A stretch of 47,910 nucleotides of DNA, from assembly GCA_046317855.1 (NCBI GenBank), contig JBKCVM010000015.1:1-47910 (forward strand), given 5' to 3'. Positions 1 to 8,957 of this stretch are shown here, piece after piece. The notes under the pieces are model-generated. The model was not told the origin of the DNA, did not search any database, and worked only from the letters and a program-made list of their open reading frames with translations. The translations under genes and the position numbers were made by a program. Numbering within the stretch: position 1 is the first letter of the stretch; each line of letters starts with the position of its first letter. The DNA is from CAIOHW01 sp046317855 (GTDB taxonomy: Bacteria > Bdellovibrionota > UBA1018).

Positions 1-1798
1 CGAGTGGGTGGCGCCCAGCACGGATCTCAAGCTCAAGCGAATCATCGACCACTGGAAACATCCAGCCCGGGCGCGATGCAAGTAGCGCAATTGAAGCCAG
101 CGCATCGAGCTCCGCCAGCAAGTGCGCGGTTTCAGTGATGGGTGCGGTCAGTTCGCGAATCGCGGCGAGTAGTTCGCCGAACAATTTTTCTTCGAGCGCT
201 TTCTGGCGCGCCTGCGCGGTGACGGCCTCTTCTTCAAACTTTTTGAGCTCGTCTGTGAAAAAGCGCTCAGCTCCCACTGTGGTTTGCTTGCGCTGGTAGT
301 GGGCGGGGGCATTTTTGAGATGAGCTTGCGTGATCTCGATGAAGTAACCAAAGACCCGGTTGTACTTGACCTTGAGCGAGGCAATCCCGGTTGCTTCTCG
401 CTCCCGGCTCTCGAGGCTCACGAGCCATTCTGTGCCCCGCTCGTTGAGGTCGATGAGCCGATCGAGCTCGGGGTCGGTTCCTTTTTCGAAAATCCCGCCA
501 TCACGCGAGAGGAGAGGGGCTTCTGCTTTTTGAGTCGAAAGAATCCGTGAGGTGAGTGGTTGGAGCCGAGTGTGGAGCGCGGTCAGTTCCTGTTTGAGGG
601 TTTGCAGCCTCTCTGGGAGCTCGGAGTCTTTTGGGAGCGCATCCAGCAAGAGGCCCACTTGACCAAGAGAAACCCCTAAGGCGCGGGTGTCGCGAGGATG
701 TGCAAGTCCAGTGTGCGCGCGGCCCAAAATGCGCTCGCAGTCATAGATTTCAGACTGAAGCTTTTGAAGACGTTCAAGCAGTCCCGGAGATGCAGAAGCC
801 AGAAAACGCACGGACTGCTGCCGGATTGCAATCTCAGCCGGCCGCGTGAGTGGTTCTGTCAGCCAGCGTCGGAGTTTTCTGGCCCCAGCAGCCGAACGCG
901 TGTCTTGGATGGCTGAAAGTAAGTTGGGCCTGCCGTCAGGAGCAGGAAAAAGATCCAAGTGATCGGCAGTCTGGGGGCCAAAGCTGAGACCTTGCGCTTG
1001 ATGCAGCGGAAGGGGGAGTTGCAAATGAGCCAGCTTTTCGACTCGCTGTGATCGCGCGGCGTAATGAACGAGCAATCCCAGGGCCAGTATCGCCTCAGGA
1101 TTTGGAATGAATGCGTTTAAGCTCTGGAGTCCGTAATGGCGGCACAAAAGCTCACCTGCAGCCGAAGGGCTGAGAGCATGTTCGCTTAAGTCCTCCACCA
1201 GCGCTCCCGGGCGAAGAAACGAGGGCGCTTGGATCGGGAGCTGTCCTCCTACACGCAGCAACTGCCGGATGGGGTTGCGACGAATTTCTTCGAGGAGTGC
1301 AGCCTCTGAAAGTCCAGACTGAAAAAAACACTGGCCCGTCGAGACGTCCAGACACGCTAGGGTCCAGAGGGAGCTGGCTGACCCTGGGGATGATTGGGTT
1401 GAAGTCGCAGTGGCAAGCCAGGCGGCATCCCCGGCTTCGAGGTCAAACTGCACGCCGGGCGAGAAGACTCGCGTGATCTCGCGCCTGACGATTCCTTTTG
1501 CCAAGGCCGGGTCTTCCATTTGCTCGCCAATGGCCACTTTTTTTCCGGCTTTAAGTAGCCTCTGCATGTACCCGTGGATTGAATGGTGCGGCACGCCTGC
1601 CATGGCAATGGGGTTGGCCTTGGTTTTGTCTCGGGTGGTGAGAGTGATCTCGAGGATCTTGGATGCCTCGACCGCGTCATCCCCAAAGAGCTCATAAAAA
1701 TCACCCATTCTAAAAAGCAGCAGCGCATCGGGCACGCTCGATTTGAGCTCCCAGTACTGCTTCATGAGCGGGGTAGTTTCAGCGCCTGCCGTACTCAA
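1..1798 (-). CDS. mutS: DNA mismatch repair protein MutS (3' part missing)
   Basis: MutS recognises base mismatches and small loops and starts methyl-directed-type mismatch repair. About 599 residues are visible, running off the left edge. The N-terminal mismatch-reading domain contains the Phe-x-Glu motif (F34 and E36, in GDFYELFGDD), followed by connector, lever and clamp regions. The C-terminal Walker ATPase and dimerisation domain lies outside the window, after the RHPL segment. The likely start is TTG at 1796-1798, which gives an N-terminus ending TTPLMKQYWELK that matches the family's TPMMQQY pattern. An ATG at 1763-1765 is an alternative but would cut into this conserved part. The TTG sits 2 bp after the pyk stop, which suggests translational coupling, and no good Shine-Dalgarno is visible. 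Confidence 0.95.
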   Translation of the reverse strand, partial: MSTAGAETTPLMKQYWELKSSVPDALLLFRMGDFYELFGDDAVEASKILEITLTTRDKTKANPIAMAGVPHHSIHGYMQRLLKAGKKVAIGEQMEDPALAKGIVRREITRVFSPGVQFDLEAGDAAWLATATSTQSSPGSASSLWTLACLDVSTGQCFFQSGLSEAALLEEIRRNPIRQLLRVGGQLPIQAPSFLRPGALVEDLSEHALSPSAAGELLCRHYGLQSLNAFIPNPEAILALGLLVHYAARSQRVEKLAHLQLPLPLHQAQGLSFGPQTADHLDLFPAPDGRPNLLSAIQDTRSAAGARKLRRWLTEPLTRPAEIAIRQQSVRFLASASPGLLERLQKLQSEIYDCERILGRAHTGLAHPRDTRALGVSLGQVGLLLDALPKDSELPERLQTLKQELTALHTRLQPLTSRILSTQKAEAPLLSRDGGIFEKGTDPELDRLIDLNERGTEWLVSLESREREATGIASLKVKYNRVFGYFIEITQAHLKNAPAHYQRKQTTVGAERFFTDELKKFEEEAVTAQARQKALEEKLFGELLAAIRELTAPITETAHLLAELDALASIALLASRPGWMFPVVDDSLELEIRAGRHPL

Positions 1799-1800
1799 GA

Positions 1801-3255
1801 CTATCTGCCGATCTTATGGACCTTGATCATGTTGGTCGTTCCGCGTCGCAGCGTCGGAACTCCCGCAGTGACCACGACGAAGTCATCCGGTTCGGCAAGA
1901 CCATGCTGGAGGAGAGTCGTTTCAACCATTGAAAAAAGGTCATCTGTCGCCACGATCTTTGGAATGATCACTCCGTGCACTCCCCACACAAACGAAAGCC
2001 TACGAAGCTGGCGCTCATTGTCCATAATGGCGACAATGGGCTTGAAGGGTCTAAACTTGGCCAGAGTGCGGGCTGCCATGCCGGAGTGGGTGAGGCAGGC
2101 GATGGCCACCGCGCCTACGTGGTTGGCCACGCGCGAAGCGCTGAATTCGATCGATTCTACGGTCGAACCCGGAAGTGGAAGGATTTCACGCGGAGTGAAA
2201 AACTCACGATTTTTTTCAGTCTCCTCAATGATCCGGGCCATGGTTTGCACTGCCTCAATCGGGTATTCCCCTGAAGCAGTTTCTCCCGAAAGCATCACGC
2301 AATCTGTGCCATCAAAAACTGCGTTTGCGACATCGCTTGCTTCTGCACGAGTGGGCGTGGGGCTTGCCATCATGCTCTCAAGCATCTGAGTGGCAGTGAT
2401 CACGGGCACCCCAAGCTCATTACAAATTTTAATGAGTTGTTTCTGGATGGGGGGAACTCTCTGAGCTCCCACTTCGACGGCCATGTCCCCGCGTGCAATC
2501 AAAAGGCCATCGGTCACTTCGACGATCGAGTCCATTTGCGCTACGGCCTCTTCACGCTCAATTTTGGCCACCACCATGGGGGGCTCTGAGGTGAGACTGC
2601 GCAGAATGTCTTTGAGTTCTTCAATGTCGGCCGCAGACCGCACAAACGAAAGCGCGATCGCATCCACTTTGAGTTCGACCCCTAATTTTAGGTCTTGGCG
2701 GTCTTTTTCAGTGAGGCAGGGAATCGAAAGCGGCGTTCCAGGAAGGTTCATGCCCTTATTGCTAGTGAGCTTTCCGCCTACTTCGACCACTACATGGATC
2801 TCCGCCCCCGCAACGCTCAGCGCCTGAGTGGCCACTTTGCCGTCATCAAAGAGGATTCGAGCTCCGGGTCTGACGTCTTTGGCAACAGCAGCAGCGATCT
2901 CTTTCATGATGGGGAGTGGGGTTTCTCCCGCCTGAAGGGATTGGGGCTGGGCGCCCTCTGGGTGTAAGCACACTTTCTGCCCTTGAGTCAGGGTCACGCC
3001 GCCTGCAGCGAGTTTTCCTAGGCGGATCTTGGGCCCTTGGAGATCTTGAAGAATGGCGACTGTTTTTCTGGCCGCAGCGGCGGCCTTGCGGATGTTTTGA
3101 ACCAGCTCACGATGGAAGTCATGGGAGCCATGGCTAAAGTTGAGCCTGGCCACGTCCATGCCGGCAGTGATCAATTGCGTGAGCCTCTCGAAAGTCGAAG
3201 AGGAGGGGCCCAATGTGCAGACGATCTTAACCTTTCTTGGCGAGGACGAGGGCAT
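1801..3255 (-). CDS. pyk: Pyruvate kinase
   Basis: Converts phosphoenolpyruvate and ADP to pyruvate and ATP, the last step of glycolysis, in the cytoplasm. The 484-residue length is normal for the family. The N-terminus KIVCTLGPSS begins the (beta/alpha)8 barrel. The active-site lysine segment VAKIEREEAV, the metal-binding GDMAVEVG, and the signature segments ATQMLESM and LSGETASGEYP are all present, followed by the C-terminal allosteric-type domain. The start ATG lies 29 bp inside the end of the upstream coiled-coil gene, and the stop (TAG) is 2 bp from the mutS start. The three genes therefore probably form one minus-strand transcript. The terminal TAG also shows that TAG is used as an ordinary stop in this genome. 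Confidence 0.97.
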   Translation of the reverse strand: MPSSSPRKVKIVCTLGPSSSTFERLTQLITAGMDVARLNFSHGSHDFHRELVQNIRKAAAAARKTVAILQDLQGPKIRLGKLAAGGVTLTQGQKVCLHPEGAQPQSLQAGETPLPIMKEIAAAVAKDVRPGARILFDDGKVATQALSVAGAEIHVVVEVGGKLTSNKGMNLPGTPLSIPCLTEKDRQDLKLGVELKVDAIALSFVRSAADIEELKDILRSLTSEPPMVVAKIEREEAVAQMDSIVEVTDGLLIARGDMAVEVGAQRVPPIQKQLIKICNELGVPVITATQMLESMMASPTPTRAEASDVANAVFDGTDCVMLSGETASGEYPIEAVQTMARIIEETEKNREFFTPREILPLPGSTVESIEFSASRVANHVGAVAIACLTHSGMAARTLAKFRPFKPIVAIMDNERQLRRLSFVWGVHGVIIPKIVATDDLFSMVETTLLQHGLAEPDDFVVVTAGVPTLRRGTTNMIKVHKIGR

Positions 3256-4888
3256 GGGCGCGCTTCAGCTTTTCCAGCTGCTCCTGGTGGTTTTTAGCCG
3301 AAAGTCGCTCCCGCTCCTGCGTCTGCTGTTCAAGTCCGGCAAGCCTGCGTTCGTGTTGGCTAGTGACTTGATCCATCTCTTGCCGGTGTTTTTGGTCCAG
3401 GTTGAGAATGGTTTTATCTGTGGCCACTTTTGCCGCCCGCAGCTCTTCGGCAAACTCTTGACGCTGGTCCGAGAGTCGTCCTTCGTAGTCTCGGATTAGC
3501 TCATTTTGGCGTGCGGCGGAAGCTCTGCGCTCCAGTTTGAGCTGAAAATCTGCTTCTTGACGAAGTTCGTCCGTCTTTATCTGAGCCTCTTTGGTCATTG
3601 ACTCCATGCGGTCTTCGAAGTTGCGTCGCTGGTTTTCAAGCTCTTGCTTGTAGTGTCTCTCGAGGTTCTGAGCCATGCGCTGGTACTGGCTGTCTTTCAC
3701 ATCCAGAATGATGTCGCGCTCAAACTCTGACTCGATGGCTTGGCGAGAGAGGGCAAGCTTTCCTCGTGTTTCAGCAACTGCAAGGTCCTGTTTGAGGCGG
3801 GTCTTGTCGCGCTCGGAGTCCACTCTCAGTTCAGAGTACTTAGCTTTATGTCTCTGGAGAAGTTCCTGATTCTTGGCATCGAGAGCGTTTTCTCGAGTCT
3901 TGGATTGCTCGGTGTATTCGTTGAGCAGTTGTTCTCGGATGTTTCGTTCGGCCTCGGGACTAAAAGACCGGAGATCCCCTGAAGTCTTCAGGGACTGCAG
4001 GGAGGACTTTAGGTCATCGATCTCGGTTTCAGAGTCGGCGCTCTGGCGCTTCATGGCATTGAGAAAAGCCTCAGAGCGGTCGGTTTCTGTCTTTAAGAAT
4101 TGCTGATTGCGCTGCTGGTGGAGCTGCTCTTGCTGGAGAGTGAAGTGCTCTTTCTCTTCTTTTCTTGCTCTATTGAGGTTTGCTTTTTCTTTGGAGAAGT
4201 TTTCAATCAGCGCTTTTTCACGATCATTATTCTCTGAGTGGGTTTGCCTCAATTTTTTTGCGTTATTCTCAGCCATTTCTTGAAGCGCTTCTTGCCCGAC
4301 TGCTTCGCGGTGTTGGGAGTAGCGTTCTTGATATTCTCGTTGCGCTGCCAGGTCTCGTTCGTATTCGTTCTTGGCGTAGGTGAGCTCTTTTGAAAGGTTG
4401 CTGACCTCTCGCTCATGCGAGTTACGGAGTGCGGCCGCATCCTTTAAACTTCGCTCGATGGCTGCTTCGTGAGCGCGTTTTGTTCGGTTGTCCACCTCTG
4501 CGTCTTTGCGGCTGGAGATTTCACGATTTTGCTCCTCAGCTTGGCGGATCGTCTCGGTGGCTGCCGCCTTGGCCTCGTGCTCGGAGAGGACTGCTTTTCG
4601 GACGGGGGCGTAGACTTCACTCTTCAGTCGAGCGAGCTCCGCCCGAGAGTTTTCTTTTTCTCGGGTGGCTGCTGCTTCGTACTCTTTTCTGAGGTCGTCG
4701 GTGCTGCCTTTGAAACGTTTTTCAAGGCGCTGGGACTGCTCGGCATGGTTCTTTTCAAGCCGGTTCTTTTCTTTGGCAGCTTTTTGACGAGCCTCTTTGA
4801 CCTCCTCTTCGAGCTGTTCTTGCAGCTCTTTCAGGTAGTTGCTCGCGGTTGCAGTCATGTTCGAAGTCGTGCCTGTTACGTTGGCCAT
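3227..4888 (-). CDS. Long coiled-coil protein, function unknown
   Basis: This is a protein of about 553 residues that is almost entirely Glu/Lys/Arg/Gln-rich heptad-like sequence from residue 20 to the end, with few Gly or Pro residues. It should form an extended coiled coil. There is no signal peptide, membrane segment or ATPase motif, so it is not SMC- or RecN-like. The start was placed at ATG 4886-4888 (MANVTG...), preceded by GGGGA about 11 bases upstream. An in-frame start at 4918 and a Met 11 residues further in are alternatives. The C-terminus overlaps pyk by 29 bp. A cytoskeletal or scaffold role (bactofilin- or crescentin-like behaviour) would be a guess, and I do not recognise the family. 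Confidence 0.8.
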   Translation of the reverse strand: MANVTGTTSNMTATASNYLKELQEQLEEEVKEARQKAAKEKNRLEKNHAEQSQRLEKRFKGSTDDLRKEYEAAATREKENSRAELARLKSEVYAPVRKAVLSEHEAKAAATETIRQAEEQNREISSRKDAEVDNRTKRAHEAAIERSLKDAAALRNSHEREVSNLSKELTYAKNEYERDLAAQREYQERYSQHREAVGQEALQEMAENNAKKLRQTHSENNDREKALIENFSKEKANLNRARKEEKEHFTLQQEQLHQQRNQQFLKTETDRSEAFLNAMKRQSADSETEIDDLKSSLQSLKTSGDLRSFSPEAERNIREQLLNEYTEQSKTRENALDAKNQELLQRHKAKYSELRVDSERDKTRLKQDLAVAETRGKLALSRQAIESEFERDIILDVKDSQYQRMAQNLERHYKQELENQRRNFEDRMESMTKEAQIKTDELRQEADFQLKLERRASAARQNELIRDYEGRLSDQRQEFAEELRAAKVATDKTILNLDQKHRQEMDQVTSQHERRLAGLEQQTQERERLSAKNHQEQLEKLKRAHALVLAKKG

Positions 4889-5014
4889 GCCTAGGGTTCC
4901 CCGCCAGAGGTAGAGCAAAGAGCGTTCCAGGGGGCCTAGGACCCTCTGGATTGGCTCTCTTTTTTTGGTTGGGGGCAGAAGCCTGGGATTTTTTTAGGGA
5001 ACTTTCAACGAAGT

Positions 5015-5042
5015 TTGAACCTACTTCAGTTTTGGCTAGAAT
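5015..5042 (+). promoter_or_regulatory. Candidate sigma70 promoter for the lipoprotein gene
   Basis: TTGAAC (5015-5020), a 16-bp spacer and TAGAAT (5037-5042) resemble the -35 and -10 boxes. The -35 overlaps an inverted repeat, TTCAA-CGAAGT-TTGAA, at 5005-5019, which could be an operator. The predicted transcript start is about 95 bp upstream of the ATG at 5145. The rest of the 4889-5144 gap contains a GC-rich imperfect hairpin (4928-4950) and T-rich tracts but no open frame I would call a gene. Confidence 0.45.
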
Positions 5043-5144
5043 CTGTCGACAAGTTAGGGGAAGGGTGAGGGGCAAAATCTGCCCCAAACAGGCCATCGGG
5101 CGGAATTTTCTGCCGGCCTTGCAGGCCAAGAGGGAGTGCTTCAA

Positions 5145-6053
5145 ATGCGTATGCTGAATAGGGCTCACAAGGGTGCGGTACTCGTGGCGGTTCTGGTAGG
5201 TGCTTCGGCCTGCTCGACCGTGGGGCAGCACCCAGCTTCAGAGGGCTTGGCTTCTGGCCAGCAGAGAGCGGCGGGGCGTTCGCCCGCAAGTGATCCCACG
5301 GTTCTCCGGAGGCTCTTAGCCGCTGCTACGGATCAGGGGTTAGAGTGGCTGACGGCCCTTTTAGGGAAAGAGTCGGGTCGCGAAGCCAAAGCGATGGCCA
5401 TTCAGATTAAGAAAGGGCTTGTCACGCTCCGGCCTGATGAAATTCGTCAAAACGATCAGCTATTAAAGGTCCTCAAAAAAGAAGTGAGTGAACTGACAGA
5501 AGCGGATGCTAGGTATCTGCTTGATTTTGCTCTTCAAAGAATCAAATCAGCCGATGCGCCAAGGCCAGAGGTTCAGTTCAATGCTCAGGTTTCGTTTCAA
5601 AATCGCAAGATCATTCGTGATCGTCTGATTGAGGTAGCCGGTAACAGCCGGGAATCTCGAAATAAGGTGATTGGTTTGATTCAGCACATCGACATTTTGG
5701 TCAATCGGGGGATGATCGAGCCTGAACGTGCCAAGCAGTTTGTGATGGCGATTCAGGCTGAGAAATGGAGAGGTCAGTCCTCAGAGCTAGGGGCGCTCGT
5801 AGACACGATCCAGTCGATGTTGGTGTCTGTGGGTGGTGATATTGACCCTAAGGCTGCGGCTCAAATCATTAATACCTGGCCAGAGCCAAGTCTCGTTGGG
5901 CTTCGTAATTTCTATACAGAATTGACGATGGTTCAGGCTGAAACGGGACTGGGCATTCAAGAAGCAGCAGACGTCGTGCTTAAGAAATTTGGAATCACGG
6001 AGGCCGAAGAAGCAAAGGCCATGAAGGTTTGCTCGCTCATTAAGGCAGGCTGA
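5145..6053 (+). CDS. Putative lipoprotein, function unknown
   Basis: A protein of 302 residues beginning with a lipoprotein signal: a basic N-terminus (RMLNRAHKG), a hydrophobic stretch (AVLVAVLVG) and the lipobox GASAC. A low-complexity linker follows, and then a largely helical domain with several conserved-looking segments (for example LVTLRPDEIRQNDQLLKVL). ATG 5145 is chosen because AGGGAG at 5131-5136 is about 8 bp upstream. A GTG at 5136 and an ATG at 5151 are alternatives. The gene stands alone between divergent and convergent neighbours and ends before a strong bidirectional terminator. I do not recognise the family. The terminal signal suggests it is anchored in the envelope. Confidence 0.85.
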   Translation: MRMLNRAHKGAVLVAVLVGASACSTVGQHPASEGLASGQQRAAGRSPASDPTVLRRLLAAATDQGLEWLTALLGKESGREAKAMAIQIKKGLVTLRPDEIRQNDQLLKVLKKEVSELTEADARYLLDFALQRIKSADAPRPEVQFNAQVSFQNRKIIRDRLIEVAGNSRESRNKVIGLIQHIDILVNRGMIEPERAKQFVMAIQAEKWRGQSSELGALVDTIQSMLVSVGGDIDPKAAAQIINTWPEPSLVGLRNFYTELTMVQAETGLGIQEAADVVLKKFGITEAEEAKAMKVCSLIKAG

Positions 6054-6122
6054 CCCGACACAGGCTGTCCCGTAAGGCGGGAGAGTATTCGGGGTTTGGG
6101 ACGAGTTCAGTGGATGAAAGAA

Positions 6123-6152
6123 AAGGCACCCGGAGATCGCTCCGGGTGCCTT
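6123..6152. terminator. Bidirectional Rho-independent terminator
   Basis: A perfect 13-bp stem (6123-6135 pairing with 6140-6152) with an ATCG loop is flanked by T-rich sequence on the plus side (TTCTTTGTT) and by an A-rich tract upstream that gives T's on the minus strand. It lies between the convergent lipoprotein and DsbA-like genes and should stop both. Confidence 0.88.
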
Positions 6153-6178
6153 CTTTGTTCCTACTTTTTGACGAGTGA

Positions 6179-7249
6179 TTAGTTGCCTAACTCTTCGTCG
6201 ATCACTTCGGCAAACTGTTCCAGCGGGACTGCGCCGTTGATGATCTGGCCATTGACGAAGAACGTGGGGGTAGAGCGGACTCCCACTTTTTCTCCATACT
6301 GCATGTCGGCTTCGACGGCTTTTGCGTACTTCTTGCTTTCAAAGCAAGCTTTAAACTTTGCAACGTCTGCTCCTACATCCTTAGCCATTTTTTCGAGTGA
6401 AGCGGTGTCCATCTTGTCCTGCGCCTTGAAGAGCAGGTCGTGGTACTTCCAGAACTTATCCGTGCTCTGCTCGTTGATGCACATGGACGCTTCAGAAGCG
6501 GGCTTTGCATCTTTGTGCATGGGGAGCGGGAAGTGCTTAAACGCGATGGCTACTTTGTTGCCGTACTTTTTCTGAAGCTGATGAACTGTGTCTGCTGCGC
6601 GTGAGCAGAAGGGGCATTGAAAGTCCGAAAACTCTACGATCTGCACCTTGGCGGACTTGCTGCCGAGAATAGGTGAGTTGCCGATCTCAACTTTGACATC
6701 CATTTTTGGTTTTTCAAAGTAGACTTCAACCGGACTCGATTTGGTCAACCGGGCAATATACGCTTGAACCAGGTTCTGGCGCTTCTCATTGGCCATGAAC
6801 TGCTTAATCCGGTCCTTAATTTGGTCGTTGACCTGAGACTCGGGGATTTTCTTTTCGGCAACGAACTTCTTGACCTCTGCGTCGCTAATTTTCACTTCGC
6901 CCTTCACCACATTTTTATTGATGAAATCTTCGAGCGATAGGTTTGCCTTTTTGGCTTCTGCTCCGATGAGCTTTTCAGTGATTAGGCGATTTACGCGATC
7001 CATCCGGAGCTCATATTCGCGCTTCTTCAGTTCAAAAAAGTCCATCTTGTCGTCACCGATCAGGGCTTCTTCGGTGATTTCTTCTCCACCAATTTTTGCG
7101 ACGACACCGGGCTTGCTGGCGGTCTTGGTCACGATGTTTGGCTTGGCTTTGGCTTGACGATCTGAGCAGGCTGCAATCACCGCAAACGAAATGATCGTCA
7201 GGGCTGTCGTAGCCAAAGTGTACGAAAGGTATTTTTTACCCGGATTCAT
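6179..7249 (-). CDS. DsbA-family thioredoxin-fold lipoprotein with a SurA/PpiC-like N-terminal region
   Basis: A 356-residue protein. Residues 1-28 form a lipoprotein signal with lipobox VIAAC (Cys28). Residues about 49-170 resemble the helical N-terminal region of SurA/PpiC-type chaperones (VVAKIGGEEIT, then long charged helices). Residues about 185-356 are a DsbA-like thioredoxin fold with the active-site motif CPFC (C212, C215) and the cis-proline segment VRSTPTFFVNGQ. It should act as a thiol oxidase or disulfide isomerase facing the periplasm. ATG 7249 is preferred over an upstream in-frame codon because AGGAG lies 11 bases upstream and the signal peptide starts there. It lies 74 bp downstream of kdsD on the same strand and ends at a shared terminator. 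Confidence 0.92.
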   Translation of the reverse strand: MNPGKKYLSYTLATTALTIISFAVIAACSDRQAKAKPNIVTKTASKPGVVAKIGGEEITEEALIGDDKMDFFELKKREYELRMDRVNRLITEKLIGAEAKKANLSLEDFINKNVVKGEVKISDAEVKKFVAEKKIPESQVNDQIKDRIKQFMANEKRQNLVQAYIARLTKSSPVEVYFEKPKMDVKVEIGNSPILGSKSAKVQIVEFSDFQCPFCSRAADTVHQLQKKYGNKVAIAFKHFPLPMHKDAKPASEASMCINEQSTDKFWKYHDLLFKAQDKMDTASLEKMAKDVGADVAKFKACFESKKYAKAVEADMQYGEKVGVRSTPTFFVNGQIINGAVPLEQFAEVIDEELGN

Positions 7250-7323
7250 GAATGAGTTCTCTCCTGTAGTTGAACTTTTCACACGAGCGTAAGGCAGTCT
7301 GCTATGTCGAAGCAATCGAAATT

Positions 7324-8337
7324 TCAGAAGAACTTGACCAGGTCATGGATGCGGACCAAGCCCACAACGCGCTGGTCCGAATCAACGACTGGAAGTTCTT
7401 TGATCTGACTAGGACGCTTTTCCATTTTTTCGAGAGCGTCGTAGGCAAGCGCATCCGCATCAATGGTGACAGGATTCTGCGTCATGACGTCTTGTGCTCT
7501 TAAGTTGAAAAACCGGTCTTTGTGCTTCAGCGCTCTTCGAATGTCTCCATCCGTAATGATGCCCAGCAGTTTTTGCAAAGAGTCGGTGATCAGTACAGCG
7601 CCAAGATTATGGCGACTCGACGCTTCGATGACTTGCTCCATCGTTGCAGAGGCAGGAAGAAGTGCAATGTGTTGGGGCTTGTGGAGAATGTCACTGACTC
7701 TGAGGTGAAGCCTTTTGCCCAGAGATCCTCCAGGGTGGTTTCGTGCAAAAGAGGCAGCATCAAAGCCCCTGAGTTCCATGAGCGCAACCGCTATGGCATC
7801 GCCTATAGCTAGAGCAAGCGTGGTGCTCGTGGTGGGAGCCAAGTTATGCGGACAGGCTTCTTGTTCAACCGTGGCGTCGAGCCAGTGTTCACAAAGTCGG
7901 GAGAGTTGAGACTGAGGGTTGCCGCCGATCCCGATGACTGGAATTCGAAGACTCTTGAAAACAGTGCCTAGTTTCAGAATTTCTTCTGTGTTTCCTGTAT
8001 GGCTTAACGCAATGACCGCATCGAGTGAGGATACCCCGCCCATGTCACCGTGCAAGGCTTCAGTGGGGTGCAGATAGATCGAAGCGCTCCCTGTGCTTGC
8101 CAAAGTAGCGGATATTTTTTGGGCGATTTTTCCGGATTTTCCGAGACCTGTGAGGACGATTTTTCCGCCTCGATCTAACGTAGCTTGAAGCAGTGCCAGG
8201 GCGGAAAGGACGGGGTCCGGGCATTTTTGAAAACGTTCAGAAGCTCGGGTTAATTCGTGAGCTGAAAGTTGAAGCGCCCGGTTAAAGAACTGCATTGCAG
8301 ATGCAGGGGGGGCGGGTTTTTTTTCTGAGTCAATCAT
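7324..8337 (-). CDS. kdsD: Arabinose-5-phosphate isomerase (KdsD/KpsF type)
   Basis: Interconverts D-ribulose 5-phosphate and D-arabinose 5-phosphate, the first step of KDO synthesis for lipopolysaccharide inner core. The 337-residue length matches the family. It has an N-terminal SIS sugar-isomerase domain (GKIVLTGLGKSGKIAQK, ALHGDMGG and ALSHTGNTEE segments), followed by a conserved HPGGSLGKRL linker and two CBS domains (about residues 210-330). The DGDIRRAL segment marks the end of the first CBS domain. The presence of this gene is good evidence for a Gram-negative outer membrane. It is divergent from the lipoprotein gene at 8381, with 43 bp between the starts. Confidence 0.95.
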   Translation of the reverse strand: MIDSEKKPAPPASAMQFFNRALQLSAHELTRASERFQKCPDPVLSALALLQATLDRGGKIVLTGLGKSGKIAQKISATLASTGSASIYLHPTEALHGDMGGVSSLDAVIALSHTGNTEEILKLGTVFKSLRIPVIGIGGNPQSQLSRLCEHWLDATVEQEACPHNLAPTTSTTLALAIGDAIAVALMELRGFDAASFARNHPGGSLGKRLHLRVSDILHKPQHIALLPASATMEQVIEASSRHNLGAVLITDSLQKLLGIITDGDIRRALKHKDRFFNLRAQDVMTQNPVTIDADALAYDALEKMEKRPSQIKELPVVDSDQRVVGLVRIHDLVKFF

Positions 8338-8380
8338 GGTGATCTTGGGTTTCGCATAAACTTCAGGGTAAACTCAAGGT

Positions 8381-8932
8381 GTGGGTTCTTTTGGGCTAAA
8401 ATTGAGAAGGGCTTTGCTGGTTTTTCTTTTGATGAGCCTCGCGGGCTGCATGACGGCTTATCGTCGAAGCGTGGGAGCGACCCTGGATCAGACTTTTTCG
8501 AAGGTGTTTTTGTCTGACTCCACCACAGTCTGGCAGGCCATGCTCGAAGCTCTGAAGTCTTATCGATTAGATGTCAGTGATCGTGAAGCCGGCTTTGTTC
8601 AGACGCGTTGGACAGACAACACCAGTGAGCGCAACTTGGTGGACTCGTTTGGGGGCTCCCAGATTTATCTGAAAGCGCAGTTTAGATTTCGGATTAATAT
8701 GGATGAAGGCTATTTTGCCGGGGTGAAGTCCATTAAGCTCACAGTGCAGCGAGAGCAAATGGTCCAGCAGGACGTGCTGGAAGGATGGCGGCCTGTTGAA
8801 ACGGACGGGATCGAGGAGCGGACGTTGCTGTATCGACTCGAGCGCTTGGTCACGATCAGGACCCGGCTGGCGCAGATTGAGAAAGAAAAGATTGAGAAAC
8901 AGATCGAGAGCCAGGTCCCTGAACTGAACTAA
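8381..8932 (+). CDS. Putative outer-membrane lipoprotein
   Basis: A 183-residue protein starting with GTG, whose first 23 residues form a lipoprotein signal: basic LKLRR, the hydrophobic stretch ALLVFLLMSL, and lipobox LAGC. The mature part contains a domain with features reminiscent of BamC/NlpB-like or DUF-type lipoproteins (WQAMLEALKSYRLDVSDREAGFVQTRW), an alpha/beta fold in which a short-lived peak of expression is modified by residues linking to a C-terminal charged helix. The assignment to BamC is only a resemblance. AAGG lies immediately before the GTG, so the ribosome-binding site is poor. The start could instead be the TTG at 8402. It shares a short divergent promoter region with kdsD. 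Confidence 0.78.
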   Translation: MGSFGLKLRRALLVFLLMSLAGCMTAYRRSVGATLDQTFSKVFLSDSTTVWQAMLEALKSYRLDVSDREAGFVQTRWTDNTSERNLVDSFGGSQIYLKAQFRFRINMDEGYFAGVKSIKLTVQREQMVQQDVLEGWRPVETDGIEERTLLYRLERLVTIRTRLAQIEKEKIEKQIESQVPELN

Positions 8933-8957
8933 CCCAACTGCTCATAGGAGCTGGGGG

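Noticed and set aside
1583..2389. A 268-residue plus-strand open frame opposite mutS and pyk.
   Set aside because: It lies antisense to two well-conserved genes, has no family-like motif, and its composition is that of a shadow frame. The same applies to the other long antisense frames here.
4928..4950. A terminator in the gap between the coiled-coil gene and the lipoprotein gene.
   Set aside because: The imperfect hairpin is not followed directly by a T tract (the nearest T run begins about 10 bp later), and no gene ends here on either strand.
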